From: Thermacetogenium phaeum DSM 12270
GTDB taxonomy: Bacteria > Bacillota > DSM-12270 > Thermacetogeniales > Thermacetogeniaceae
DNA length: 64,000 bases
NCBI RefSeq assembly: GCF_000305935.1
Contig: NC_018870.1
Coordinates: 575,942-639,941, forward strand
Direction of reading: 5' to 3'
Positions within the stretch are counted from its first letter, which is position 1. Every line of letters starts with the position of its first letter. The notes under the pieces were generated by a model that had not been told where the DNA came from, did no database searches, and saw nothing but the letters and a program-made list of their open reading frames with translations. The translations under genes were made by a program, and so were the position numbers. Shown one piece after another: positions 24,410 through 34,388 of this stretch.

Positions 24410-27062
24410 GAAGTATGTTTACCTTTTCGAAGAGGGAAATGCCTCGATGAGGGATCTCCTCGGAGGCAAGGGGGCCGGTTTGGCGGAGATGACCAATCTG
24501 GGTCTCCCCGTTCCGCCCGGTTTCACCATTACAACCGAAGCCTGCAATGAGTACAGCGCCACCGGGAGGTTCCCCGATGGGTTGGAGGAACAGATTCGGG
24601 ATGCCCTGAAAGTTTTGGAAGAGAAGACGGGAAAGACCTTCGGTGGCCTGGAAAACCCGTTGCTGGTGTCGGTGCGCTCCGGAGCCAAGGTCTCCATGCC
24701 CGGAATGATGGATACTGTTTTAAATCTCGGCCTCAATGACCGGACGGTTCGCGCCTTATCCGGGGTCACCGGGGACGAGCGCTTTGCCCTCGACTGTTAC
24801 CGCCGCTTTATTCAGATGTTCGGCGACATCGTTCTCCACGTGGATTTCAACGGGTTCGAGAGCATCCTGGAAAAGCACAAGAAGCAGCACCGGGCAAGAT
24901 ACGACCATGAGCTTAAACCGGAACACTTAAAGGAGATCATCAAGGAGTATAAGAATCTCATCAGAGAGAAGGTCAGGGAAGAATTCCCCCAGGACCCCTT
25001 TGAACAGTTGAACAGGGCGGTGCGGGCGGTTTTTGAGTCCTGGAACAACCCCCGCGCCCAAGTCTACCGGAAGGTGAACCGTATTCCCGATGACCTGGGG
25101 ACCGCCGTTAACGTTCAGACCATGGTCTTCGGCAACATGGGGGATAACAGCGGAACCGGTGTTGCCTTTACCCGCGACCCGGCAACAGGGGAGAGCACCC
25201 TTTACGGGGAGTACCTGGTTAACGCCCAGGGTGAAGATGTCGTGGCCGGTATCCGAACGCCTCACCCTATTGCCAGGCTGCAGGAGGAAATGCCCGGGGC
25301 TTACGAGCAGTTTCAGAAGACCTGTTCACTGTTGGAAAAGCACTACCGGGACATGCAGGACATCGAATTCACCATCGAGAAGGGGAAGCTCTACATCCTG
25401 CAGACCCGCTCCGCCAAGCGGACGGCTGCCGCCGCCGTTAAGGTGGCCGTCGACATGGTGAAGGAAGGCTTGATTTCCAAAGAGGAAGCCGTCATGAGGG
25501 TGGAGCCGGCTCAGCTGAATCAGGTATTGCACAAGCGCCTCGACCCGAGGGCAGAAATCCGGGTGATCGCTACGGGCCTGCCCGCCTCCCCGGGTGCCGC
25601 CTGCGGAGCAGTGGTATTCGATGCCGATGAGGCGGAGCGCAGGGGGAATGAAGGGGAGAAGGTGATCCTCGTCCGCCTGGAGACCACCCCCGATGACATC
25701 CACGGCGTCGTCGCTGCCCAGGGGGTGCTGACCAGCAGGGGCGGAATGACCAGCCACGCCGCGGTTGTCGCCCGCGGTATGGGGAAGCCCTGCGTCTGTG
25801 GCTGCGAAGCGCTGAGTATCGACTACCGGGAGAAGAGGATGACCGTCGGTGACCTGGTGATTGGCGAGGGGGATCTGATCACCATTGACGGGAGCACCGG
25901 GAAGGTGATTATGGGAGCGGTTCCTCTCATCTCGCCGGAGCTGGGGGAGGAGCTGCGCCTGCTGCTGCGGTGGGCCGATGAGATCAGAAAACTCGGGGTG
26001 CTTGCCAATGCCGACACCCCGGACGATGCCCGGCGCGCCAGGGATTTCGGCGCCGAAGGGATCGGGCTTTGCCGGACCGAACACATGTTTATGTCCCAGG
26101 ACAGGCTTCCCATCGTGCAGAGGATGATCCTGGCCAGAAGCGCCGAGGAGAGGGGAGAGGCCCTGGCCAAGCTCCTTCCGGTGCAGCAGGAGGATTTTTA
26201 CGGCATCCTCAAAGCCATGGACGGCCTCCCGGTTATCATCAGGCTGCTCGACCCGCCTCTCCACGAATTCCTTCCCAAAGTCGAGGAACTGGCCGTAGAG
26301 GTGAACACCCTGAAGTTGAGCGGTGGGGCCTCCGAAGAAATAGCGGCTAAGGAGGAGCTCCTGAAAAAAGCCCGCAGTCTGCAGGAATTCAACCCCATGC
26401 TCGGACACCGGGGGTGCCGCCTGGCGGTTACCACCCCGGAGATTTACGCCATGCAGGTGCGGGCCATCGTTCAGGCCGCAGTGCAGTTGAAAAAAGAGGG
26501 CTACAATCCTGTGGCCGAGATCATGATCCCCTTGGTAATGTCTCCCAAAGAGCTGGAAATTATGCGCGGCCTCTGTATGGAGGTTATCCGGCAGGTTGAG
26601 GAGGAGACGGGCGTCCGGCTGGAGATCCCCATCGGCACCATGATCGAGCTGCCGCGCGCCTGCCTGCTGGCGGATGAAATAGGCAAACATGCTGACTTCT
26701 TCTCCTTCGGCACCAATGACCTGACGCAGACCACCTTCGGCTTCAGCCGGGATGATGCCGAAGGGAAGTTCATCCCCCAGTATATTGAGAAGAAGATCCT
26801 GCCTGACAACCCCTTCGCCGTGCTCGACAGGGATGGTGTGGGCAAGCTGGTGAAGATGGGTGTTGAATTGGGCCGCGGCGCCAACCCCAAGCTGGTGGTG
26901 GGGATCTGCGGAGAACACGGCGGGGACCCCGATTCCATCGAGTTCTGCCACCTGGCAGGGCTGGATTATGTGAGCTGTTCACCTTTCAGGGTGCCCGTTG
27001 CCCGGCTGGCTGCTGCTCAGGCCCAGGTTAAAAATCCGAGGTCAGCCAAACGAAAGAAGTAG
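24402..27062 (+). CDS. ppdK: Pyruvate, phosphate dikinase
   Basis: PPDK interconverts pyruvate, ATP and phosphate with phosphoenolpyruvate, AMP and pyrophosphate. The 886-residue product has the ATP-grasp N-terminal domain ([40 protein letters not shown]), the phosphohistidine domain with [18 protein letters not shown] (His at about residue 452, target threonine two residues before), and the TIM-barrel PEP domain with LCRTEHMF and the C-terminal [10 protein letters not shown] cysteine. I use the TTG at 24402, preceded by AAGGGGGAG, because homologues begin at that point; the frame is open upstream within ppsR. In acetogens and syntrophs it can run in either direction. Confidence 0.96.
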   Translation: MGRKYVYLFEEGNASMRDLLGGKGAGLAEMTNLGLPVPPGFTITTEACNEYSATGRFPDGLEEQIRDALKVLEEKTGKTFGGLENPLLVSVRSGAKVSMPGMMDTVLNLGLNDRTVRALSGVTGDERFALDCYRRFIQMFGDIVLHVDFNGFESILEKHKKQHRARYDHELKPEHLKEIIKEYKNLIREKVREEFPQDPFEQLNRAVRAVFESWNNPRAQVYRKVNRIPDDLGTAVNVQTMVFGNMGDNSGTGVAFTRDPATGESTLYGEYLVNAQGEDVVAGIRTPHPIARLQEEMPGAYEQFQKTCSLLEKHYRDMQDIEFTIEKGKLYILQTRSAKRTAAAAVKVAVDMVKEGLISKEEAVMRVEPAQLNQVLHKRLDPRAEIRVIATGLPASPGAACGAVVFDADEAERRGNEGEKVILVRLETTPDDIHGVVAAQGVLTSRGGMTSHAAVVARGMGKPCVCGCEALSIDYREKRMTVGDLVIGEGDLITIDGSTGKVIMGAVPLISPELGEELRLLLRWADEIRKLGVLANADTPDDARRARDFGAEGIGLCRTEHMFMSQDRLPIVQRMILARSAEERGEALAKLLPVQQEDFYGILKAMDGLPVIIRLLDPPLHEFLPKVEELAVEVNTLKLSGGASEEIAAKEELLKKARSLQEFNPMLGHRGCRLAVTTPEIYAMQVRAIVQAAVQLKKEGYNPVAEIMIPLVMSPKELEIMRGLCMEVIRQVEEETGVRLEIPIGTMIELPRACLLADEIGKHADFFSFGTNDLTQTTFGFSRDDAEGKFIPQYIEKKILPDNPFAVLDRDGVGKLVKMGVELGRGANPKLVVGICGEHGGDPDSIEFCHLAGLDYVSCSPFRVPVARLAAAQAQVKNPRSAKRKK

Positions 27063-27099
27063 TATCGACATAGCTTTCTGGAGCTTATACTTCAAGGGT

Positions 27100-27290
27100 T
27101 AGAAAGCGTTACGATCTCCCGCCGGGGAAGCCCACCCTTTTAAGGGTGGGATGAAAGGCGGCCCTGTAGTATAATATTTCTAGCACAAGCTCTAGGGCCG
27201 GACCAGTCCGAAGTCAAGCCTCCAGAGAGGGAGTCATCCCTCGATGAAAGAGGAAGCCCACCCCTTTAGGAGTGGGAGGAGGTCACGAGA
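27100..27290 (+). mobile_element. IS200/IS605-type right end or omega-RNA-like remnant, no transposase
   Basis: Two copies of a hairpin typical of IS200/IS605 (TnpB) ends occur here: GAAGCCCACCC-TTTTAA-GGGTGGG at about 27128-27150 and GAAGCCCACCC-CTTTAGG-AGTGGG at about 27254-27276, the second followed by AGGAGGTCACGAG. Between them is a GC-rich, possibly structured segment (AGGGCCGGACCAGTCCGAAG). In IS605 elements the right end also forms the 3' part of the TnpB guide RNA. No tnpA or tnpB frame exists nearby, so this is a solitary end, a deletion remnant or a non-autonomous derivative. Confidence 0.5.
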
Positions 27291-27341
27291 AGGGTATTGT
27301 CTTAAAAGTGACTTTCAGAGACAGTACCCTTTCTTATTTTA
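27290..27341 (+). terminator. Strong intrinsic terminator after ppdK and the IS-like end
   Basis: AAGGGTATTGTCT pairs with AGACAGTACCCTT (one G-U pair) over a 16-base loop, followed by TCTTATTTT. It begins exactly where the IS-like end stops. Confidence 0.75.
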
Positions 27342-27412
27342 ATGAGTTTGGCTAGCAGGAATGAGCAACCGAGTGACATTAGAGGATTAAAATCAGTGCC
27401 GGCTGCAATTGC

Positions 27413-27440
27413 TTGTTAAGATTATCTGGAGCAGTATACA
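27413..27440 (+). promoter_or_regulatory. Possible promoter for the small membrane protein
   Basis: TTGTTA (27413-27418) and TATACA (27435-27440), 16 bases apart, lie 60 bases upstream of the small gene. Low-complexity AT-rich sequence makes this uncertain. Confidence 0.3.
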
Positions 27441-27501
27441 AAAAAGAACAGTATTGATAAAATACGATATACTGGACTTTTAATAAGGGAGATGTGAAAT
27501 T

Positions 27502-27693
27502 ATGGATGGTAGAGATGAACAGGATCGACGCCAAATAGAAGAATATAAAAAGAATCCCATGATTAATTTGGCGGATTCCATAAACCGCTCAATGGTAGGT
27601 GACTTGGCGGGTTTAACAAAAGGAGGCTGTCTTACCAGGATAATCACTACAGCTATAATTTTAATTATTGGAACTTTGTTGCTTCTAACTTGA
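27502..27693 (+). CDS. Small single-pass membrane protein, DUF6366-like
   Basis: A 63-residue protein. The first 40 residues are charged (RRQIEEYKKNPMINLADSIN, then RSMVGDLAGL), and residues 45-63 form one hydrophobic transmembrane helix. The EYKKNP-xxN-xx-D-xxNR spacing recalls the DUF6366 small-protein family of Firmicutes; that match is from memory and tentative. The ATG has AAGGGAGATG upstream. It is monocistronic, bracketed by two terminators. Function unknown. Confidence 0.6.
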   Translation: MDGRDEQDRRQIEEYKKNPMINLADSINRSMVGDLAGLTKGGCLTRIITTAIILIIGTLLLLT

Positions 27694-27771
27694 TGATTTT
27701 CTGGTTTTAATCATATTCATCAAGGGGACCGGCCTTTAGAAAGCGGGTGCCAAAGAAGATGGCTGGTGTGG

Positions 27772-27797
27772 GGCAATCCGGGGGATTGCCTCCTTTT
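27772..27797 (+). terminator. Intrinsic terminator after the small membrane protein
   Basis: GGCAATCC pairs perfectly with GGATTGCC over GGG, followed by TCCTTTT. Confidence 0.7.
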
Positions 27798-27909
27798 GCT
27801 CTAGGAATTTAAAGCTGGAATTTAATTCATCCTGAAGGAACATCTGCCGCAAAAGGAGTATATACTATTTAAAGTATTCGTTCTTAGCGAAAGGCAGGAG
27901 GTGAAGAAG

Positions 27910-28509
27910 ATGTTGATTTTGGGGATTAACGGCAGCCCAAACCGCAACGGGAATACCTCCTTTCTCTTGCGGGAGTCCCTGGCGGCGGCCGCGGAGATGG
28001 GGGCGGAAACGCAGCTGCTGCAGGTCGCAGAGATCATCGCGGAGCTCGATTCCCCTTTCTGTGAGCTTTGCACCTCCCCCTGCGATGGAAGTTGTGGTGA
28101 AGGGAAGAGGTTAGGGGAGGCCTTTGAAATCATGCGCCGCGCCGATGGGATCATCGTTGGCAGCCCCGTCTACTTCGGAACCGTTTCCGGACAGCTGAAG
28201 GCCTTTTGGGATAAGACGAGGGTGCTGCGCAGGGAAAAGGCCCTGCTCAACGTGGTTGGCGGGGGGATCACCGTGGCGGGGGCGCGCTTCGGCGGCCAGG
28301 AAACAGCCCTCAGGGCCATCCACGACATCATGCTTGTCCACGGGATGATCGTCGTTGGGGGCGGTTTGCGGGAGTTTGACTGCGGCCACCACGGTGCCTG
28401 CGCCCAGCAGCCTGCCGGCGAGGATGACAACGGGCGCAGAAGGGCTCGCATCCTCGGGAGGCGTGTTGTTCAGGTGGCGGGGGTTACCGCTGATTTGCGT
28501 TTGCGCTAG
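27910..28509 (+). CDS. Iron-sulfur flavoprotein / NADPH-dependent FMN reductase family
   Basis: The 199-residue product has the flavodoxin-like FMN-binding loop [16 protein letters not shown] at its start, a compact cysteine motif [12 protein letters not shown] near residue 55 typical of iron-sulfur flavoproteins, and [20 protein letters not shown] for the FMN ring. Such proteins accept electrons from ferredoxin or reduce quinones and O2-derived species in anaerobes. The ATG at 27910 has AGGAGG 8 bases upstream; the GTG at 27901 overlaps that site. It ends 5 bases before dgt, so it probably heads the dgt-dnaG-rpoD transcript. Physiological partner unknown. Confidence 0.8.
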   Translation: MLILGINGSPNRNGNTSFLLRESLAAAAEMGAETQLLQVAEIIAELDSPFCELCTSPCDGSCGEGKRLGEAFEIMRRADGIIVGSPVYFGTVSGQLKAFWDKTRVLRREKALLNVVGGGITVAGARFGGQETALRAIHDIMLVHGMIVVGGGLREFDCGHHGACAQQPAGEDDNGRRRARILGRRVVQVAGVTADLRLR

Positions 28510-28514
28510 CGGGG

Positions 28515-29534
28515 ATGGTGCCTGTGGGAGATAAAGTGTGCATCAGAGAGGAGATTGAGGCGCGAGAGGAGGCCTACCTTGCGCCCTATGCCACCCTGAG
28601 CAGCAGGACGCGGGGGCGCCTTCGGCCTGAGGAACCCTGCCCCGTCAGAACGGCTTTTCAGCGCGACCGCGACCGGATTATCCACTCGAAGGCCTTCCGC
28701 CGCCTCAAACATAAAACCCAGGTCTTTATCGCCCCGGAAGGGGATCATTACCGCACGCGGAGCACACACACCCTGGAGGTGGCCCAGATCTCCCGGACGA
28801 TAGCCCGCGCCCTCGGATTGAACGAGGACCTTACCGAGGCCATTGCTCTGGGGCATGACCTTGGGCATACCCCTTTTGGACATTCAGGGGAGTATGCCTT
28901 AAACGAGGTGTACCCTCCCGGTTTTCGCCATAATGAGCAGAGCCTGCGGGTGGTCGACGTGCTCGAAGGGGATGGCGGCCTCAACCTGACCTGGGAGGTG
29001 CGCGACGGCATCCTCCATCACACAGGGCCGGAGCCTCCTGCCACCCTGGAGGGGCAGATCGTCAGAAAAGCCGACCGGATTTCCTATATCAACCATGATA
29101 TCGACGATGCCATCAGAGCGGGGATCATTTCGGAGGACGACCTCCCTCCGGACTGTGTCCGCCTTCTCGGCAACCGGCATAAGACGAGGATTAACACCAT
29201 GGTGATGGACATCATCTCTGAGAGCCGGGGAAAGCCGGTGATCCGGATGAGCGACGCCGTCCAGGAGGCCACAGACAAACTGCGCAGCTTTCTTTTTGAA
29301 AGGGTTTACATCGGGTCGGCGGCCAAGAAGGAAGAATCGAAGGCGCGTCGAATTATTAAAATTCTGTATGAGTTTTATCTGGAGAACCCCCATTTCCTCT
29401 CTGAGGAACTCCAGCGGAGGTGCGATTCCGAGGGGCTGGAAAGATGTGTTGTGGACTATATCGCGGGGATGACCGACCGTTTTGCCATGAAGACCTTTGA
29501 AAGGCTGTTCATACCTTCTGCCTGGGCAACATGA
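28515..29534 (+). CDS. dgt: Deoxyguanosinetriphosphate triphosphohydrolase-like HD protein
   Basis: HD-domain dNTPases of this type remove triphosphate from dGTP or other dNTPs. The 339-residue product has the family pattern [40 protein letters not shown] and the metal motif [14 protein letters not shown], then [12 protein letters not shown]. That is the shorter dGTPase-like type found ahead of dnaG in clostridia. The ATG at 28515 has only a weak ribosome site, and translation may be coupled to the flavoprotein 5 bases upstream. dnaG follows after 80 bases. Confidence 0.88.
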   Translation: MVPVGDKVCIREEIEAREEAYLAPYATLSSRTRGRLRPEEPCPVRTAFQRDRDRIIHSKAFRRLKHKTQVFIAPEGDHYRTRSTHTLEVAQISRTIARALGLNEDLTEAIALGHDLGHTPFGHSGEYALNEVYPPGFRHNEQSLRVVDVLEGDGGLNLTWEVRDGILHHTGPEPPATLEGQIVRKADRISYINHDIDDAIRAGIISEDDLPPDCVRLLGNRHKTRINTMVMDIISESRGKPVIRMSDAVQEATDKLRSFLFERVYIGSAAKKEESKARRIIKILYEFYLENPHFLSEELQRRCDSEGLERCVVDYIAGMTDRFAMKTFERLFIPSAWAT

Positions 29535-29615
29535 TTTTAAGCGGAGCAGGAAAATTACTTCCGGGAAGAGAATTTAATAGGGTCTCGATTATTGAGAGCT
29601 GGGGGCTCGGGATAT

Positions 29616-31412
29616 ATGCCTGGTCCTGTACCTGAAGAGTTCATCGACGATGTCCGCAACAGAACGGACATCGTCGATTTGGTCGGTGAATACGTTCCTT
29701 TGAAGAGAAGCGGGCAGAATTATGTAGGCCTCTGCCCCTTCCACCGCGAGAAGACCCCCTCATTCACGGTGTCTCCCAGCAAGCAGATGTTCTATTGTTT
29801 CGGCTGCGGTGTGGGGGGGAATGTTTTTTCTTTTTTGATGAAGATAGAGGGGCTTACCTTTCCGGAGGCCGTAGAGACCCTGGCCCGGAGGTGCGGTCTG
29901 GAAGTACCCCGTTCCCGAACAGCCGGCAAGGAATGGAGCCTTAAGGAAAGGCACAGCCGCTTAAACAGTCATGCCGCCAGGTATTATCATAGAATATTAA
30001 TGCACGAGGCAGCCGGAGAAGTGGCGCGGGAGTACCTGTTGGGGCGCGGCGTTCGGCCCTCTGCCTGGGAGAGGTTTTGCCTGGGCTTTGCGCCGGGCGT
30101 GGGGCTGGAGGGGTTTCTTAAGGAGAACGGCTATGACGGGGATGCGCTGGTGGCTTCCGGTCTCTTTACGGAGCATTACGGCGTGTTGAGGGAGCGTTTC
30201 CGGGGGCGCATCATTTTTCCCATCTATGATGCCCGCGGCCGCTGCCTGGGCTTCGGCGGACGGGCGCTGGATGATGAGGAGCCGAAGTACCTGAATTCTC
30301 CGGAATCCCCCGTTTTCAGCAAGAGCCGCAATCTCTACGGGCTGCATCTGGCCCTGCCGGCCATCCGGGAGCAGCGGAGGGCGATCGTCGTGGAGGGCTA
30401 CATGGACTGCATCGCTGCCCAGGAGAACGGTTTTACCAATACGGTTGCTTCTTTGGGTACGGCCTTCACCCAGGATCAGGCAAGGCTGCTGCTGCGCTAC
30501 ACCAATGAGGTGGTTTTGGCCTTCGACGGGGATGCCGCCGGTTCGGCGGCTGCCATGCGGAGCGCCGGCTACCTCCAGGAACTGGGTGGCAGGGTCTACG
30601 TGCTGGATATGGCGGATGCCAAAGATCCCGATGAGTTTCTGCGATTAAAAGGGAGGGAGGCCTTCCGAGAGGCTCTAGAAAAACGCACCGTTCCCTTTCT
30701 CGAGTTCAAGCTTGAGCGGCTTCTCAGCGACTCTGACCTGAGGGATGTTTTCAAGAAGGCGGAGATTGTTAAGGAATTGATGGCAGATCTGGAGCGCATT
30801 TCCGATCACGTGGTGCGTGAGGGTTACCTCAGGGGGATCGCCAGGAGGCTGAATACCTCCGAGGAGGCGGTACGCCTGGAATTTATGCGCCATCTGGCTA
30901 AAAGGCGGGTTCAGAAGGATAAAAATGAGAATAATAGATATAATATGGAACAAAGCAAACAAACTTTCGAAAACAGGAGGCTTACGGCATTAGATGCGGC
31001 AAAAACCGGGATTTTTCGACTTATGTGTCAGGACCGCCGCATCTGGGAACGGGTTCGGGGTGAAATAGGGTTTTCCGTTTTCACCGACAGGCTGGGGTAT
31101 TACATCAGGCTCTTCGAAGGTTTGGATTGGGAGAGCCCGGCCGAACTGTTGGACAGAGTTGAGGATGGGGACAAGGCAGAGCTGGCCGGGATTTTAATGG
31201 GCGGGGTAGAGCATTCCTTGAGCAAACAGCAGCAGGAAAAAATGCTGGAGGATTACCTCAAGGTCTTAAGAAAGGAGCAGCTTTCCCAAAAGATCGGGGA
31301 AAAACAGGCTGCTTTAAATGAATGTGAAAAAAACGGGAGACAGGAAGGAATTAAAACACTGCTGGCAGAATTACATTCTCTATATGAGGAATTGGAGACA
31401 CTAAAAGGTTAG
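29616..31412 (+). CDS. dnaG: DNA primase
   Basis: DnaG makes RNA primers for replication. The 598-residue product has the N-terminal CHC2 zinc domain (LCPFHREKTPSFTVSPSKQM, then FYCFGCGVGG), the catalytic core, and the TOPRIM motifs VVEGYMDCIAAQ and VVLAFDGDAAGSAAA. A C-terminal helicase-binding region, more AT-rich and charged, follows from about residue 430. I use the ATG at 29616 with GGGGGCTCGGG upstream, since homologues begin with the FIDDVRNRTDIVDLV helix. rpoD follows 49 bases later: the classical macromolecular synthesis pair. Confidence 0.96.
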   Translation: MPGPVPEEFIDDVRNRTDIVDLVGEYVPLKRSGQNYVGLCPFHREKTPSFTVSPSKQMFYCFGCGVGGNVFSFLMKIEGLTFPEAVETLARRCGLEVPRSRTAGKEWSLKERHSRLNSHAARYYHRILMHEAAGEVAREYLLGRGVRPSAWERFCLGFAPGVGLEGFLKENGYDGDALVASGLFTEHYGVLRERFRGRIIFPIYDARGRCLGFGGRALDDEEPKYLNSPESPVFSKSRNLYGLHLALPAIREQRRAIVVEGYMDCIAAQENGFTNTVASLGTAFTQDQARLLLRYTNEVVLAFDGDAAGSAAAMRSAGYLQELGGRVYVLDMADAKDPDEFLRLKGREAFREALEKRTVPFLEFKLERLLSDSDLRDVFKKAEIVKELMADLERISDHVVREGYLRGIARRLNTSEEAVRLEFMRHLAKRRVQKDKNENNRYNMEQSKQTFENRRLTALDAAKTGIFRLMCQDRRIWERVRGEIGFSVFTDRLGYYIRLFEGLDWESPAELLDRVEDGDKAELAGILMGGVEHSLSKQQQEKMLEDYLKVLRKEQLSQKIGEKQAALNECEKNGRQEGIKTLLAELHSLYEELETLKG

Positions 31413-31461
31413 GCGATGTTGGTAGGGATTTTAAGTCGCGCCAGGAAAGGAGGGAAAACAC

Positions 31462-32547
31462 GTGAATGAGGAACAATCAAGAATTGATGCAGTGAAAGAC
31501 TTGATTGAGCGCGGGAAGCAAAAAGGGAGCCTCACCTACCAGGAGATCATGGACACTCTGCAGGGCTTCGACCTGAGCCCTGAGCAGATAGACAGCATTT
31601 ATGAGCATTTCGGGGCCATCGGAATTGAGGTCGGCCCGGACGGCAAGGAGGCGGCGGTAGGTAAGAACGGGGAGGCGCAGGAGGAGGCTGACGTCGACCT
31701 CTCTATCCCCGAAGGTATAGCCATCGATGATCCCGTCCGGATGTACCTTAAGGAGATCGGCAGGATTCCTTTGCTGACGGCAGAGGAAGAGGTCGAGCTG
31801 GCAAAGAGGATCGAACAGGGTGACGAAGAGGCCAAGCGCCGGCTGGCCGAAGCCAACCTGCGCTTGGTGGTGAGTATCGCCAAGCGCTACGTCGGCAGGG
31901 GGATGCTTTTTCTCGACCTGATCCAGGAAGGCAATTTGGGTCTCATCAAGGCGGTGGAAAAGTTTGATTACCGGAAGGGATATAAGTTCAGCACCTATGC
32001 CACCTGGTGGATCAGGCAGGCCATTACCCGCGCGATAGCCGATCAGGCGCGCACCATCCGCATCCCGGTGCACATGGTGGAGACTATCAACAAGCTGGTG
32101 AGGGTTCAGCGTCAGCTTCTGCAGGAGCTGGGAAGGGATCCCATGCCCGAGGAGATCGCCAAAGAGATGGATATTCCCGTCGAGCGCGTGCGGGAGATCA
32201 TGAAGATCGCCCAGGAGCCGGTTTCCCTGGAAACCCCCATCGGCGAGGAAGAAGACAGCCACCTGGGGGACTTTATCGAAGATGAGGATGCCCTGGCACC
32301 TGCGGAGGCGGCGTCGTTCATCCTCCTCAAGGAGCAGCTGGAGGAAGTGCTGGAGACGCTAACCCCCCGGGAGAGGGATGTTCTGCGCCTCCGCTTCGGC
32401 CTGGAGGACGGCAAGGCGCGCACCCTGGAGGAGGTCGGACAGAAATTCAAGGTGACCAGGGAGCGCATCCGCCAGATCGAGGCCAAGGCCTTGCGCAAGC
32501 TGCGCCACCCCAGCCGCAGCAAGAAGCTCAAAGATTATCTGGAGTAA
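31462..32547 (+). CDS. rpoD: Primary sigma factor RpoD (SigA)
   Basis: The 361-residue protein has region 1.1 at the start, region 1.2 ([16 protein letters not shown]), region 2 ([38 protein letters not shown]), region 3 and region 4.2 ([20 protein letters not shown] and [18 protein letters not shown]). It is the housekeeping sigma factor that reads the sigma-A promoters noted in this window. The GTG start has GGAAAGGAGGG upstream. A terminator follows the stop, closing the flavoprotein-dgt-dnaG-rpoD set. Confidence 0.97.
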   Translation: MNEEQSRIDAVKDLIERGKQKGSLTYQEIMDTLQGFDLSPEQIDSIYEHFGAIGIEVGPDGKEAAVGKNGEAQEEADVDLSIPEGIAIDDPVRMYLKEIGRIPLLTAEEEVELAKRIEQGDEEAKRRLAEANLRLVVSIAKRYVGRGMLFLDLIQEGNLGLIKAVEKFDYRKGYKFSTYATWWIRQAITRAIADQARTIRIPVHMVETINKLVRVQRQLLQELGRDPMPEEIAKEMDIPVERVREIMKIAQEPVSLETPIGEEEDSHLGDFIEDEDALAPAEAASFILLKEQLEEVLETLTPRERDVLRLRFGLEDGKARTLEEVGQKFKVTRERIRQIEAKALRKLRHPSRSKKLKDYLE

Positions 32548-32550
32548 TAA

Positions 32551-32586
32551 TAAGCCCCGCTCAGAATGAAGAGGGGGCTTTTTTGT
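32551..32586 (+). terminator. Intrinsic terminator after rpoD
   Basis: AAGCCCCGCTC pairs with GAG-GGGGCTT over AGAATGAA, followed by TTTTTT. Confidence 0.8.
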
Positions 32587-32589
32587 TGG

Positions 32590-33600
32590 TCTTTTCCCTC
32601 TTTCTGCCCGTCCTTCTTCACCAGCCACTTATAACATCTGCTGCTGCTTCCCGCAGGTACGGGAAAACTTCAGACTGCCTCGCCTTTCCAGCTAACGCTA
32701 ACCCGAACGAGTACAGCTTTCGTCGACTGCGGTGATCTTTCTGCAGCCGACCTTTCGAATTTATTTTTATAAGAGTACTCCGTGAAATATAGTGTCAAGA
32801 AAGAGTGTTGCAATATTTCTAGAAGTAACTATAATATATTTAGTAGAGAACTCTTCTACCGCCCCGCTGATTCGTTCGGAGTGTTGGGACGTCTTCACCA
32901 GAGCGGGCGAGTTTAGGTTGCTTTCGAGAGGGAAAGTCGGAGCTCTGATGAAAAATGCAGCGGAGCCTCTTTCAGAAACAACTTTAAAGTTTTAGCGCTT
33001 TCTGAGCGCTCCGTTCGTGAAAACCACAACGAGCTGCCAGCATTCCCAGTATTTCTTGCTGTTCATTTTATGCTGCCCGGCTTTATTGTACGCCGGTCCC
33101 GTGAATGCTCTGCGAGTTGATGGTGCAGCGATTTCTGTTTCCGGGGCCTAAAGGGATCAGGAGTTAGTGAATTTAATGCAGGGAATTTTGACTCCAATGC
33201 ACCGGGATGGCCAGAGCAAATAGAGCGCTGTTCTTGAATTGGCCCCGGAGCTCATTTTTATACTTAATTTGCAACGCTTAAGGCTACTGATGGAAATAGT
33301 AATTAAGGCTATATAGAAAAATATTACAGAGAGAATAATTACTTCGCTCGCAAGGTTGTTACGAAAGGAGGGGGTAGATCTCGAGGCGTCTGGTTACAGT
33401 ATTCGTTACAGGTACATCAGGCATCTTTCGCTTCAAAAAGCCAGGTGGAGTGTAACAGTGAGAGAGCGGTTTTGCAGCCGGGGGTAAGGAATTGGTGGAA
33501 AGTGGATGAGTTGGTGTATCAAGATAAGGGTTCTTGCGAGGGATAGAGTGAGCTCCTTGTTTTCTTTGGTTAAATAAGAAGTTCATTTTGAGGAGGAAGA
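32590..33600. other. 1-kb gene-free region before the methyl-transfer cluster
   Basis: No credible gene: the frames at 32792-32995 (+) and 33359-33610 (-) lack ribosome sites and domain character. The sequence is more AT-rich than its neighbours. It holds TTGAAT...TATACT (33234-33264, 19-base spacing), a possible promoter for the corrinoid-protein gene, and a short inverted repeat AGCGCT-TTCTG-AGCGCT near 32993-33009. I looked for a sigma-54 site and for a riboswitch or a copy of the structured elements at 37249/38597 and found none. Confidence 0.4.
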
Positions 33601-33603
33601 AAT

Positions 33604-34242
33604 ATGGCATCGATGAATGATGTGGCTCAGGGCGTCATCGAGGGAAATGTTGATAAGGTGAAAGATTTGACCGCCAGCTTGTTAGAATCGGGCATTGATC
33701 CGCTGGAGATCATCAATCAGGGCCTGATTGTAGGAATGAACACTGTGGGAGAGCGCTTCAAAGCCGGTGATATGTTTGTTCCAGAAGTTTTGATGTGTGC
33801 CAAGGCTATGAGCTCCGGTATGGAGCTAGTCAAATCCAGGCTTGCCGGCAGGAAGGTGCAATCGGCAGGTAAGTTATTGATCGGTACGGTTAAGAGTGAC
33901 CTTCACGATATAGGAAAGAACCTGGTGGCAATGATGGTGGAAAGCGCCGGATTTGAAGTGATAAACCTGGGTGTTGATGTTGATCCCGAGAAATTTGTGA
34001 ATGCCATAAAGGAATATCAACCGGATATCGTGGGGATGTCGGCGTTGCTCACCACAACTCTGCCTTATATGAAGGAGACCATCGAGGCCATTGAAGAGGC
34101 CGGTTTGCGTGATCAGGTGAAGATCATCATTGGTGGCGCTCCTGTTACTCAGAATTACGCCGATCAGATTGGAGCAGACGGTTATGCACCCGAGGCTGCA
34201 TCGGCAACGGAGCTCTGCAAAAAGCTGATGGGGGTTGCTTAG
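33604..34242 (+). CDS. Corrinoid protein of a methyl-transfer system (MttC/MtbC-like)
   Basis: The 212-residue protein has the two-part structure of methyltransferase corrinoid proteins: a helical cap (residues 1-90, with NTVGERFKAGDMFVPEVLMC) and a cobalamin Rossmann domain, with the axial-ligand motif DLHDIGKN around residues 99-106, then INLGVDV, GMSALLTTTLPYMK and KIIIGGAPVT. The bound cobalt accepts a methyl group from a substrate methyltransferase and passes it to tetrahydrofolate through MtgA. RBS GAGGAGGAAG precedes the ATG. It opens the cluster that also holds an MttB-like methyltransferase and an MtgA-like enzyme, its presumed partners. Confidence 0.9.
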   Translation: MASMNDVAQGVIEGNVDKVKDLTASLLESGIDPLEIINQGLIVGMNTVGERFKAGDMFVPEVLMCAKAMSSGMELVKSRLAGRKVQSAGKLLIGTVKSDLHDIGKNLVAMMVESAGFEVINLGVDVDPEKFVNAIKEYQPDIVGMSALLTTTLPYMKETIEAIEEAGLRDQVKIIIGGAPVTQNYADQIGADGYAPEAASATELCKKLMGVA

Positions 34243-34388
34243 TTTATCTGGAAGTAATGAAAGGAAGGGGTGTTCTGACAGGTAGTACCGGGAAGCTATC
34301 GGTTGGAACACCCTCTGGAAATTCTGGAAGCAGCACCGCTGATGGGGGATCATCGCAGTCTCCACAACCCTAAATTAATGAACGGCTT

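Noticed and set aside
25326-26951. 541-codon reverse frame opposite ppdK
   Set aside because: Shadow of ppdK; low-complexity translation without a recognised fold.
32586-33603. Sigma-54 promoter or riboswitch before the corrinoid-protein gene
   Set aside because: TGG-rich candidates lack the GC dinucleotide at the right spacing, and no known aptamer core or copy of the intergenic element is present.
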